Below, piece by piece: positions 1 through 7,079 of a stretch of DNA of 10,887 nt; position 1 is the stretch's first letter, and each line of letters starts with the position of its first letter. The translations under genes were made by a program, and so were the position numbers. Under the pieces are notes generated by a model. The model was not told where the DNA came from, searched no databases, and saw nothing but the letters and a program-made list of their open reading frames with translations. The stretch covers positions 1 to 10,887 of the forward strand of contig CAZJWK010000098.1 in NCBI GenBank assembly GCA_964549595.1, read 5' to 3'. Origin of the DNA: CAZQQN01 sp964549595. GTDB taxonomy: Bacteria; Bacteroidota; Bacteroidia; CAILMK01; CAYYUA01.

Positions 1-225
1 CCAAAAGAAAATTTCCAGCCATCCTCGAATTTCGACTAAATTTTGGGGAAACTCCCGCCTATACGAATACCCAATAACCAACCCATTCATCAACTCCCCA
101 TCACTTATCTAATACAATTGAAAACGTTTCTTGTGGTTTCCCGGTAATTATTCTGAACTATGCCATTAAGGACCCCAATGGGTTAAAATCCAAACCGGAA
201 AGTTTCAAAAAACGGATGAATGGCA
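1..225. other. Non-coding region downstream of uvrA; doubtful edge ORF
   Basis: No convincing gene is visible here. All three plus-strand frames open at the edge are closed by position 111. On the minus strand an ATG at 90-88 opens a frame of 30 codons that runs off the left edge (beginning MNGLVIGYSYRREF). It could be the start of the next gene, but it is too short to judge and no consensus promoter precedes it. The region carries the 3' part of the uvrA terminator-like hairpin and a second copy of its stem sequence at 160-167, described separately. Confidence 0.4.
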
Positions 226-258
226 TTAACCTTCCAAAACCGTAAGGTTTCTGCCATT
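207..258 (-). terminator. Hairpin plus T-run at the 3' end of uvrA
   Basis: The inverted repeat has an outer arm AATGGCA (219-225) pairing with TGCCATT (252-258) and an inner arm AACCTT (228-233) pairing with AAGGTT (244-249). A 2x2 internal mismatch separates the arms and the loop is 10 bases. It spans the uvrA stop codon. In the minus-strand transcript, six T (about 213-207) follow the stem after a gap of about six bases, which fits a slightly relaxed intrinsic terminator for the transglycosylase-uvrA operon. The stem is only moderately GC-rich. Confidence 0.5.
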
Positions 259-3138
259 GAGGGTTTCTTCTAATTCATTTCTCAGAAAGCGGGCGGTATG
301 ACCTTTATCTGTAGAAGCCACTTCCTCAGGTGTGCCTTGTACAACCACTTTTCCCCCATCATCACCACCTTCCGGGCCGACATCAATAATGTGATCAGCC
401 AGTTTAATAACATCCATGTTATGCTCTATAATCAGGACCGTATTCCCTTTGTCCACCAGCTTGTTCAAAACATTCATTAAGATGCGGATATCCTCAAAAT
501 GGAGGCCTGTAGTCGGCTCATCCAGGATGTAAAACGTTTTGCCGGTATCCACTTTGGCCAATTCGGTAGCCAATTTCACGCGTTGTGCTTCCCCTCCGGA
601 TAAGGTGGTTGAGGGCTGTCCTAAATGGATATACCCCAATCCGACATCATTCATCGTTTTAAGCTTACGCTTAATTTTCGGGATGTTTTCAAAGAAATCC
701 ACTGCTTCCTCGATGGTCATATCCAGGACATCACTAATGGACTTCCCTTTATAACGGACTTCCAAAGTCTCCCGATTGTAACGCTTACCCAGGCATGAGG
801 GACATTGCACGTAAACATCCGGCAGGAAATTCATCTCAATGGTTTTGACACCTCCACCCTTGCACTCTTCACACCGGCCCCCTTTTACATTGAAAGAAAA
901 GCGGCCCATCTTATAGCCACGGATCTTAGCCTCCGGTAATTCAGCAAATAAGCGCCTTATATCGGAAAACACACCGGTATAAGTCACCGGATTAGAACGG
1001 GGTGTCCGACCAATGGGAGCCTGGCTGATTTCAATAACCTTATCCAGGTTGTCTATGCCTTTGATTTGCTTATAAGGTAAAGGCCGCTGGTAAGAGCGGT
1101 AAAAATGCCGCTTGAGTATGGGATAAACCGTTTCGTTGATTAAAGTAGACTTACCACTTCCTGAAACACCTGTCACACAAAGCAATTTGCCCAAAGGAAA
1201 AGTGATATTAACTTCCTGAAGGTTATGCCCTTTTGCCCCATAAAGGGTCAGCGATTGGTTATTACCCTTTTTTCGCCTTTCCGCAGGTAAATGAATTTCC
1301 TTTTCGCCCCGAAGGTACTCTGAGGTCATCCCAGTCTCATGTAGTATCTCCCTTGGCAATCCCTGACTCACGATTTGCCCCCCATGTTTACCCGCTCCGG
1401 GGCCTAAATCCAATAAATGATCAGCCTGCAACATCATATCCCGGTCATGTTCCACAACGATAACGGTATTGCCCACATCGCGCAATTCCTTGAGGGAATT
1501 GGTCAGGCGATGGTTGTCCCTTTGGTGTAACCCGATACTGGGTTCATCCAATATGTAAAGTACGTTGATAAGCTGTGAACCGACTTGTGTAGCCAAACGA
1601 ATCCTTTGCGCTTCACCCCCTGAAAGGGAATAAGCCGGTCTGTTCAGGTTCAGGTACTCCAGACCAACATTCAGAAGAAAACCCGTTCGTTCCTTTATTT
1701 CCTTCAGGATTTCTCCGGCAATGTAATGCCGCTGACCGGTCATCTTGGTTTCAAGGCTTTCTATCCATTCATAAAGGTAATTAAGCTGTAAGTTGGCTAC
1801 TTCTCCGATGTGTTTATCGTCAATACGAAAATGCAGGGCTGTCTGGTTCAGCCGGAAGCCGTTGCAGGAGGGACAGGCGGCATATTCAGCCATTTCCTCC
1901 AGAGCTCTTTTAAGGTCACTGTTTTTGGGTGCTTGTGTCAGAATTTTCCTGTAATGGTCCACCAAGCCTTCAAATTGGGTATTGATTTCCCCGAAGTCTG
2001 TTTCTACCTTAATCTTGCCGGGCGTTCCGTAAAGCAACTCATCCAAAGCTTTGCGGGGATATTTTTCAAGGGGCGTAGTCAATTTCAAATTATGCCGTTT
2101 CAGTAAGCTTTTGAGGACCGTTTGTATCCAATAGTCCATGTCATCCTCAATCGGCTTCAGCCCACCCTTTTTGATGCTTTTGCTCATATCCGGCATGATA
2201 CTGTCTTCGCTGAACTGATAGGTGGCACCGGTGCCTTTGCAATCCGGGCAATACCCATAAGGAGAATTGAAGGAAAAAGTATTGGGCTGGGGTTCATCAT
2301 AAGCGATACCTGAATCCGGACACATAAGATTCCTGCTGAAATAACGGGATTGGGACTCGTCCGCCATATCCACCACCATCATGGTATCCTTACCCTGCCG
2401 CAAAGCGGTCTTCACCGATTCCTTAATCCGGTTGAAAGAGTCAGGTTTTACTTTGATTCGATCTACTACCAACTCAATATCGTGGATTTTATATCGGCTC
2501 AATTTCATTCCGGGCTCAATTTCCTGGATTTCCCCATCAATGCGTACACGGGTAAAGCCGAGCTTTCGGTTTTGCTCAAAAAGTTCCCGGTAATGGCCTT
2601 TACGAGCCTTAATCAACGGGGCCAGGATATAAAGGGAGTGCCCTTCAAACTCCTGCAAAATGGTATTAATGATTTGCTCATCGGAAAACCGTACCATCTG
2701 CTTACCCGTTATATAGGAATATGCATCCGAAGCCCTGGCATACAACAACCTAAGAAAGTCATACACCTCAGTAATCGTACCGACTGTAGACCGCGGATTT
2801 TTGCTAACGGTCTTTTGCTCTATGGAAATGACCGGGCTAAGGCCTTCGATCTTATCCACGTCCGGCCGTTTCATGTTACCAACAAACTGGCGTATATAGG
2901 CCTGGAATGTTTCCATGTAACGCCTTTGACCTTCTGCATAAAGCGTATCAAAAGCCAGGGAAGACTTTCCGCTTCCACTCATACCGGTCAATACGATCAG
3001 TTCATTGCGGGGTAGCGTGATATCCAGGTTTTGGAGGTTATGCTCCCTTGCTCCGAATACCTGGATGTTACCATGTTCGATGGGCTGAAATTGAGGCTCT
3101 TGTTCAACTTGCTGCCCTTTCGGCTGTTCCTTAGTCAA
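226..3138 (-). CDS. uvrA: Excinuclease ABC subunit A (UvrA)
   Basis: This is the damage-recognition ATPase of nucleotide excision repair, which works as a dimer in the cytoplasm and loads UvrB at lesions. The 970 aa length is slightly above the usual 940. Both ABC modules are complete: Walker A GMSGSGKS (52-59) with signature SGGEAQR (506-512) and ILDEP (529-533), then Walker A GVSGSGKS (657-664) with SGGEAQR (847-853) and ILDEP (871-875). The C-terminal zinc module CEEC (756-759)/CPSC (779-782) is intact. The N-terminal one reads CPDS (273-276)/CPDC (297-300), so one of four cysteines is serine. I recall similar degeneration in other Bacteroidota UvrA proteins. The start is TTG at 3138: an in-frame TAA lies four codons upstream, and the next Met is residue 53, inside Walker A. 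It overlaps the transglycosylase gene by 8 bases, suggesting translational coupling. Identification is very secure. Confidence 0.98.
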   Translation of the reverse strand: MTKEQPKGQQVEQEPQFQPIEHGNIQVFGAREHNLQNLDITLPRNELIVLTGMSGSGKSSLAFDTLYAEGQRRYMETFQAYIRQFVGNMKRPDVDKIEGLSPVISIEQKTVSKNPRSTVGTITEVYDFLRLLYARASDAYSYITGKQMVRFSDEQIINTILQEFEGHSLYILAPLIKARKGHYRELFEQNRKLGFTRVRIDGEIQEIEPGMKLSRYKIHDIELVVDRIKVKPDSFNRIKESVKTALRQGKDTMMVVDMADESQSRYFSRNLMCPDSGIAYDEPQPNTFSFNSPYGYCPDCKGTGATYQFSEDSIMPDMSKSIKKGGLKPIEDDMDYWIQTVLKSLLKRHNLKLTTPLEKYPRKALDELLYGTPGKIKVETDFGEINTQFEGLVDHYRKILTQAPKNSDLKRALEEMAEYAACPSCNGFRLNQTALHFRIDDKHIGEVANLQLNYLYEWIESLETKMTGQRHYIAGEILKEIKERTGFLLNVGLEYLNLNRPAYSLSGGEAQRIRLATQVGSQLINVLYILDEPSIGLHQRDNHRLTNSLKELRDVGNTVIVVEHDRDMMLQADHLLDLGPGAGKHGGQIVSQGLPREILHETGMTSEYLRGEKEIHLPAERRKKGNNQSLTLYGAKGHNLQEVNITFPLGKLLCVTGVSGSGKSTLINETVYPILKRHFYRSYQRPLPYKQIKGIDNLDKVIEISQAPIGRTPRSNPVTYTGVFSDIRRLFAELPEAKIRGYKMGRFSFNVKGGRCEECKGGGVKTIEMNFLPDVYVQCPSCLGKRYNRETLEVRYKGKSISDVLDMTIEEAVDFFENIPKIKRKLKTMNDVGLGYIHLGQPSTTLSGGEAQRVKLATELAKVDTGKTFYILDEPTTGLHFEDIRILMNVLNKLVDKGNTVLIIEHNMDVIKLADHIIDVGPEGGDDGGKVVVQGTPEEVASTDKGHTARFLRNELEETLNGRNLTVLEG

Positions 3139-4369
3139 TGGCCCGCTTTAATATTTTTAAGGTTTGACCTCGCTTAACGAAGGAGGTATTGAGATGGTTC
3201 CACTCCATGATCTCCGTCACACGTACTTGATAGTGCTTTGCTATCTTATGTATGGTTTGCCCTTCTTTAACGCGATGGGTTTTGAATGCTCCCGGATAGG
3301 TTTGGCCGTGAATAGCCATTGCTTTTTCTCTGGGCATATTGGCAAGGGTATCCTTTTGGTAAAGCCTCCCCCGGCCTTGACCACGCATAGCCTCTTCCGG
3401 AATATCCACTTCGTATATTTTTCCTGAACGGTTGTCCAGCCTTTTCCGTTGAATCCAGGGGTTGTATTCTTTGAGTGTCTTATAGGTAATGTTGTGTTTT
3501 TGGGCAAAATTTACCCAATCCGATACAGATCCTGACACTTCAACGGTTTGGGTACGGTATGGCTGATAAAGATCGGATTCATTCAGTCTAAAGCCGTAAC
3601 GTTCCGGGTTTTGTAAAATCTCCTTTATGGCCAGTATGCGAAATACATAGCGACTGGTTTCAGGATTGAGTTTCAAATCATAGTAAGAATCAACTTCTTG
3701 CTGACGCAAAGCCCTCTTAACGCCAGAAATACCAAGGTTGAAAGAGGCCGCTACCAAAGTCCAATTGCCGAATTCCCGGTAAGCTTCTTGAAGGTATTGA
3801 CAAGCTGCTTTTGTAGCTTTTTTCAGGTCATAACGTTCATCTACCTGGTCCCGTATTTCAAGTCCCCGTTCTTTACCCGAAGCTTTCATGAATTGCCAAA
3901 AACCAACGGCTCCGGCAGGAGAAACCACATTTTTCAGGTCACTTTCCGCTATGGGTAAATATTTGAAATCTTTGGGAATCCCATTTTTTTCCAGTATATC
4001 CTCAATAATTGGTAACCGCCGATTGGCCCGTTTCATAAGCAGCAAAGTATGAGATTGCCAGTAGGTATTGACCAACAGTTCACGATCTAAACGGTTTTTG
4101 ACCTCTTCTTGATAAACAGGAACCTTTTCCCCGGCAAACTCCAGTTTTTGAGGAATGGCAAGGGGAAAAATCTGGTAAGTGCTCGCTAAACCGGATTCCG
4201 TTTTTTCCGTTCTACTTTCTGAGTCAGTTTCGGAACCTTGAATAGAGGCTTTTACTTGCTCCTTTTCTTCCTCAACATCATTATTGACACTGAAAACAAA
4301 TGTTAGAAGTATCCCCACCCCGATTATTAAGGGAATCACCAAAGAAAAAATCCATTTTATAGCGCTCAT
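3131..4369 (-). CDS. Membrane-anchored lytic transglycosylase with LysM domain (MltD-like)
   Basis: The protein likely cleaves the glycan strands of peptidoglycan in the periplasm, leaving 1,6-anhydro-muramoyl ends. It is 412 aa. An N-terminal hydrophobic segment (about 5-27) serves as anchor, followed by an acidic linker. The SLT (family 1) catalytic domain lies at about 105-225. Its likely catalytic Glu is E142 in LPIAESDLK, followed by the typical SPAGAVGFWQFM motif (150-161) and AASFNLGISGV (207-217). A divergent LysM-like stretch at about 274-308 precedes a clear C-terminal LysM (about 364-407, RVKEGQTIHKIAKHY), which should bind glycan. The start is ATG at 4369, 38 bases after a TAACTTTG element. 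Its stop overlaps the uvrA TTG start, so the two genes very likely share a transcript. The family assignment is firm; the exact Mlt subclass is inferred from the SLT-LysM order. Confidence 0.93.
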   Translation of the reverse strand: MSAIKWIFSLVIPLIIGVGILLTFVFSVNNDVEEEKEQVKASIQGSETDSESRTEKTESGLASTYQIFPLAIPQKLEFAGEKVPVYQEEVKNRLDRELLVNTYWQSHTLLLMKRANRRLPIIEDILEKNGIPKDFKYLPIAESDLKNVVSPAGAVGFWQFMKASGKERGLEIRDQVDERYDLKKATKAACQYLQEAYREFGNWTLVAASFNLGISGVKRALRQQEVDSYYDLKLNPETSRYVFRILAIKEILQNPERYGFRLNESDLYQPYRTQTVEVSGSVSDWVNFAQKHNITYKTLKEYNPWIQRKRLDNRSGKIYEVDIPEEAMRGQGRGRLYQKDTLANMPREKAMAIHGQTYPGAFKTHRVKEGQTIHKIAKHYQVRVTEIMEWNHLNTSFVKRGQTLKILKRAID

Positions 4370-4407
4370 GGGCTTTTTGTAAATTCATTTAGGTTTAAAT
4401 AACCCTT

Positions 4408-4415
4408 CAAAGTTA
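4408..4415 (-). promoter_or_regulatory. Bacteroidota -7 element upstream of the transglycosylase-uvrA operon
   Basis: TAACTTTG on the minus strand matches the Bacteroidota -7 consensus TAnnTTTG exactly and lies 38 bases before the transglycosylase ATG. No TTTG is found at the expected -33 distance, so this is a partial match. It would let transglycosylase and uvrA be expressed independently of the upstream barrel gene. Confidence 0.4.
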
Positions 4416-4431
4416 ACAAGGGAAAAATGGT

Positions 4432-4463
4432 GATGTTGTTTTTTGAAAATTTTTAAAAACATC
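4432..4463 (-). terminator. Weak AT-rich hairpin at the end of the barrel gene
   Basis: GATGTT-g-TTT (4432-4441) can pair with AAAAACATC (4455-4463), giving nine base pairs with one bulged G and a loop of about 13 bases. It overlaps the barrel gene stop codon. On the minus strand a short T-run follows several bases later (ACCATTTTTCCC). The stem is very AT-rich, so this is at best a weak terminator. Confidence 0.2.
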
Positions 4464-5295
4464 AACGTTGAAATCGAAAACCAATATTAAAAGTCTGCCC
4501 GGCCCCACCATTTTTACCAACCAGGAAATTGGTATAAAGGCCCTCAATCTCCAACGCATTGGTTAATTGGTATTTAAATCCTATACCATTCTGGTAATAA
4601 GCTGAGGAAAACATATTCCCACCCCAGGTAGGATTGAATTCAGCCATGCCATATACTGACCAGCGTTTAGCCGGGAACCAGGATAAAAACACTTTTGCCG
4701 GTGAGTTTATCCAGGAAGCATTTGAAAACGGCCCTTCATCGCTAATACGCCAATAAGCATCCAGCTCCGTAAAAAGCTGAAAATCCTTCGAAAGGTTATT
4801 CACATAAAAGATTTCGGTTTGCCATTCAAAGTCACCACTGGCTAAGTAGGGACGTTCATGGTTTCTGCCCTCAGGATCGTTAGCCAAGGGAATGAAAACG
4901 CCTGTCTCAATGGAAATATTTGACCACATGTCAAAAGGAGCTATTTTGATCTTGGGCGTTATACCGGTAAAAGCATGATGAGCGTTCATACTTTTCTCAA
5001 AAGCAAAAGTCTCAATGGCGGGATCATTTGTCCTAACTGCCTGGTAATAAGCATCAAAACCCAAATTAATCTGATCACTCAAGCCGTAGAGGCTTTCAAT
5101 GATACCATTAAAGTAAGAGGATTGAAATCCCTGGCTTTCCTTAGTCCAATTTTCGTTGAAAACTTGATTTTGGGTATAAAGGTTGTTAAAAAGGATAACC
5201 TCTATCCCACTCTTTTCCAGGATGTACCCTGAGGATTGCCTGATTAAATTCTTTGAATCGGATTTTGGCTTTTGTTCCTGCTTTGGTTTATTTAC
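4462..5295 (-). CDS. Outer-membrane beta-barrel protein without its own start codon or signal peptide
   Basis: The product resembles the Bacteroidota outer-membrane barrel family recognisable by FNNLYTQ near the start, APF-W-SNISIETGVF in the middle, and LYTNFLVGKNGGAGQTFNIGF at the end (here interrupted in quotation: LYTNFLVGKN, then GGAGQTFNIGF). Alternating hydrophobic and aromatic residues, a Tyr/Trp-rich composition and an aromatic C-terminus support a barrel; its ligand is unknown. The first available start codon is TTG at 5082 (206 aa), but this falls inside the conserved region: SGYILEKSGIEV and FNNLYTQNQ lie in frame upstream. The frame is open to a TAA at 5313-5311, within the end of the DUF547 gene, with no ATG, GTG or TTG between. 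The coordinates given start at the first codon after the A9 run of the DUF547 gene (277 codons). A -1 frameshift there would fuse it to the secreted DUF547 protein. Otherwise it is a 5'-truncated gene or a sequencing indel. Confidence 0.7.
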   Translation of the reverse strand, partial: VNKPKQEQKPKSDSKNLIRQSSGYILEKSGIEVILFNNLYTQNQVFNENWTKESQGFQSSYFNGIIESLYGLSDQINLGFDAYYQAVRTNDPAIETFAFEKSMNAHHAFTGITPKIKIAPFDMWSNISIETGVFIPLANDPEGRNHERPYLASGDFEWQTEIFYVNNLSKDFQLFTELDAYWRISDEGPFSNASWINSPAKVFLSWFPAKRWSVYGMAEFNPTWGGNMFSSAYYQNGIGFKYQLTNALEIEGLYTNFLVGKNGGAGQTFNIGFRFQR

Positions 5296-5310
5296 TTTTT
5301 TTTTAATTGA
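5292..5310 (-). promoter_or_regulatory. Candidate -1 frameshift site (A9 run, A AAA AAG then stop)
   Basis: In the DUF547 frame the 3' end reads TTA AAA AAA AAG TAA. This contains the heptamer A AAA AAG in the correct phase for -1 ribosomal slippage (the type used by E. coli dnaX), with a stop as the next codon. The -1 frame is closed by TAA only a few codons upstream (5313-5311) and stays open downstream through the whole barrel gene. A run of nine A is also prone to transcriptional slippage. I found no strong stimulatory stem-loop or internal Shine-Dalgarno. A natural or technical indel is an equal alternative. Confidence 0.35.
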
Positions 5311-6020
5311 TTAAGAGACCAATCATAATCGTAAAAACTGATCCGGGTATCTGCCGGTAGTGGCCCTTCCCGGTATTTGTTAATGTAAGCCAACAATGAA
5401 TTGGCCTCAGCGAGGTAATCATCCTTATACCATTTAAAAATTTGTGAAACCTTAGCAATCCTTCCTTCATTGTCAAAGCGAAGGAAATCCGAATCTGATA
5501 GCGCCCTTTTCGTTTGTTGATCAAGGTCCTCATCCAATCGGCTTGGCTTATAGGCCCCGGCTTTCATTGGGGGGCATCCTTTAGCGGCACAAATCACAGC
5601 GAAATGTACGCGCGCATCGGGAAATTCCTTCAAGAGGGTTTCCTTTTCCAGTTCATCCAGTGTCATGGATTTACCATGTACCTCATGTTTAATACCGTTG
5701 AAAAAACCATCCACATCTTTTGGACTTTCTATGGGATAATGGTTCACCACCTGTTTAATGGCCAGCAAATTGTAAGCATTGATGTAGAAAGCCTTGCGAA
5801 CCGAAGCTTTACTGGGTTTTTCCGCATTGGCAATTTGCTTCGTGAGTTTGTTTAATTTCCCCTTTTGGTCTACAATGGCACGATAATCCACCAAACCATT
5901 TTGCACATGGGTACTCAGAAATTGGTCCGTTTTTTGAAAAAACTTATCTAATGGGTTTTGCGCCATGAGGAGGTTTGCCTGGGAAAAAACGAAAAAGCCT
6001 ATTAATACGAAATAACGCAT
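5292..6020 (-). CDS. Secreted DUF547-domain protein
   Basis: This 242 aa protein has a clear signal peptide (about 1-20, hydrophobic core FVLIGFFVF, likely cut after LLMA) and so is exported to the periplasm or beyond. The DUF547 core runs from about 40 to 215, with KAFYINAYNLLAI (76-88), VDGFF (103-107), VHFAVICAAKGCPPM (138-152, with C144 and C149) and the usual aromatic end FYDYDWSLN (229-237). The biochemical role of DUF547 is not established. Length and ends fit the family, so the protein is complete as read. The start is ATG at 6020. The 3' end is unusual: the last codons TTA AAA AAA AAG TAA contain a run of nine A, and the -1 frame at this point continues into the downstream barrel protein. 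Confidence 0.9.
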   Translation of the reverse strand: MRYFVLIGFFVFSQANLLMAQNPLDKFFQKTDQFLSTHVQNGLVDYRAIVDQKGKLNKLTKQIANAEKPSKASVRKAFYINAYNLLAIKQVVNHYPIESPKDVDGFFNGIKHEVHGKSMTLDELEKETLLKEFPDARVHFAVICAAKGCPPMKAGAYKPSRLDEDLDQQTKRALSDSDFLRFDNEGRIAKVSQIFKWYKDDYLAEANSLLAYINKYREGPLPADTRISFYDYDWSLNQLKKK

Positions 6021-6042
6021 GAGTCATTTTTGTTTTAAACCA

Positions 6043-6055
6043 TGCAAAAATTGCA
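6043..6055. repeat. Short inverted repeat between divergent genes
   Basis: TGCAA-AAA-TTGCA is a perfect five-base palindrome with a three-base centre, lying 23 bases before the DUF547 ATG. It overlaps an imperfect -7 element on the minus strand (AATTTTTG, one mismatch to TAnnTTTG, 6052-6045). It could be an operator, but five-base arms in AT-rich DNA are common by chance. Confidence 0.2.
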
Positions 6056-6139
6056 CATTTTTGATGATTAAAATGTCTAATAAACAACAAAAAGGTTTTG
6101 AATTTGCTTCAAAACCGATTCAAGCCGCTTAAAATTTCT

Positions 6140-6457
6140 ATGGAAAACCGGGAATCCCAAAATAAACCGGAGAAGCCTGATAAAACCAAGCAAAAAGGGT
6201 CTTCTGAAAAAGCCCGCATAGAGGAAGTGAAAGCTGAAGAAATCAGAATTGATGATCAGGAAAGCCATCAGGATACACATCATTTTGGTCCGGGTAAGGG
6301 GAAAAGAATCCAATTTCAAACCGTTGGTTGCTTAGGTGCTATATTGAGCCTTGTTGTGGTAATCGTTCTATTTACTGTTTTACTGCCTGTAGGAATTTTA
6401 GCTTTAATCCTGGTAACGGGCTATTTTAGTTGGAAAATGCGGAAAATGCGCCGTTAG
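6140..6457 (+). CDS. Small membrane protein, function unknown
   Basis: I do not recognise a named family in this 105 aa protein. The first 55 residues or so are strongly hydrophilic and charged (Lys/Glu/Gln-rich, probably disordered, cytoplasmic). A long hydrophobic stretch at about 61-97 follows (CLGAILSLVVVIVLF, then LLPVGILALILVTGYF), best read as a hairpin of two transmembrane helices turning at the Pro near 83. The protein ends in a basic tail (KMRKMRR), which suits a cytoplasmic C-terminus under the positive-inside rule. I chose ATG at 6140; the TTG at 6098 would add 14 residues (LNLLQNRFKPLKIS) with no supporting ribosome site. A near-match to the -7 element (TGAATTTG, 6099-6106) lies upstream. 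It diverges from the DUF547 gene and converges on the NUDIX gene. Confidence 0.7.
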   Translation: MENRESQNKPEKPDKTKQKGSSEKARIEEVKAEEIRIDDQESHQDTHHFGPGKGKRIQFQTVGCLGAILSLVVVIVLFTVLLPVGILALILVTGYFSWKMRKMRR

Positions 6458-6499
6458 GAAAGTGGCCATTCAAAAACCGGAATACCAAAGTGAAAGCCA

Positions 6500-6973
6500 T
6501 TAATCATGAATACCCAGCTTTTCTATCAATTTATCCAGGAAGATGGCCTGACGATCCCGAATCTTTTTCCTGGCAAAAGGAATAGTAAAGAACTCAACCT
6601 TGTCCACTTCCGGAAAATATTGAGTTTGTCCTGACCCGGGCGGCCATTCCATCGGAAATTTATTGCTTTGCGGCAAGGATTTTCCTTTTTCCCAATCCCC
6701 TTCAAAGGCCCAGATATAATTCCATTTGCCCCCTTTTTGCTGAGCACTCCCCAAGTAAAAGAAATTCCCCTCTGGTCTGAATCCAATTTCTTCCTCAAAC
6801 TCCCGTATGGCAGCCATTAATTGGTCTTCTTCGCCTTCTATTTCCCCTTTTGGAATGGACCAGACGCCTTCATCCTTATTCCGGAAATAAGGGCCACCGG
6901 GATGGGCAAGGAAAACACGAGGCGATCCCTCCACAAATTTGTACATCAATAAGCCACCCGCTATTTTTGTCAT
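6500..6973 (-). CDS. NUDIX hydrolase (COG4119-type NTP pyrophosphohydrolase)
   Basis: The protein probably hydrolyses a nucleoside diphosphate linked to another group in the cytoplasm; the substrate cannot be read from the sequence. It is 157 aa. The NUDIX box is perfect at 43-65: G43, E49, then REFEEEIGF (57-65), supplying the Mg-binding glutamates. Flanking features are characteristic of COG4119: AGGLLMYKF at the N-terminus, HPGGP (24-28), DEGVWSIPKGE (34-44), QKGGKWNYIWAFEGD (79-93), MEWPPGSGQTQYFPEVD (108-124) and FLDKL near the end. The start is ATG at 6973. The upstream sequence holds an eight-base inverted repeat and an imperfect -7 element (GAAATTTG, 7006-6999), with TTG 20 bases further upstream. 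It is divergent from the helical hypothetical gene at 7080. The family call is secure. Confidence 0.95.
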   Translation of the reverse strand: MTKIAGGLLMYKFVEGSPRVFLAHPGGPYFRNKDEGVWSIPKGEIEGEEDQLMAAIREFEEEIGFRPEGNFFYLGSAQQKGGKWNYIWAFEGDWEKGKSLPQSNKFPMEWPPGSGQTQYFPEVDKVEFFTIPFARKKIRDRQAIFLDKLIEKLGIHD

Positions 6974-6987
6974 GCTTAACGCATTTG

Positions 6988-7009
6988 GTTGAAATGCACA
7001 AATTTCAAC
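6988..7009. repeat. Perfect 8-bp inverted repeat between divergent genes
   Basis: GTTGAAAT (6988-6995) and ATTTCAAC (7002-7009) form a perfect inverted repeat with a six-base spacer. It lies 15 bases upstream of the NUDIX ATG and overlaps its possible -7 element. Position and symmetry suit an operator, or a leader hairpin on the NUDIX transcript. A second short palindrome (TGATC-AAC-GATCA, 7023-7035) lies nearby. No regulator is encoded next to it. Confidence 0.35.
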
Positions 7010-7079
7010 TTCTTATCCAGAATGATCAACGATCAGGGGCATTATTTATTGAACCAGATTGTTGCTAATAAAAAATCTT

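Noticed and set aside
2350..3015. Plus-strand ORF of 221 codons opposite uvrA
   Set aside because: It is an antisense shadow of the well-conserved UvrA coding sequence and shows no family features.
5080..5082. TTG as the true start of the barrel protein
   Set aside because: It lies inside family-like sequence (FNNLYTQ and SLYGLSDQINLGF are upstream or across it), and a 206-residue product would lack a signal peptide and the first strands.
6098..6139. Upstream TTG start for the small membrane protein
   Set aside because: It adds 14 residues with no ribosome site; ATG at 6140 gives the expected hydrophilic start.
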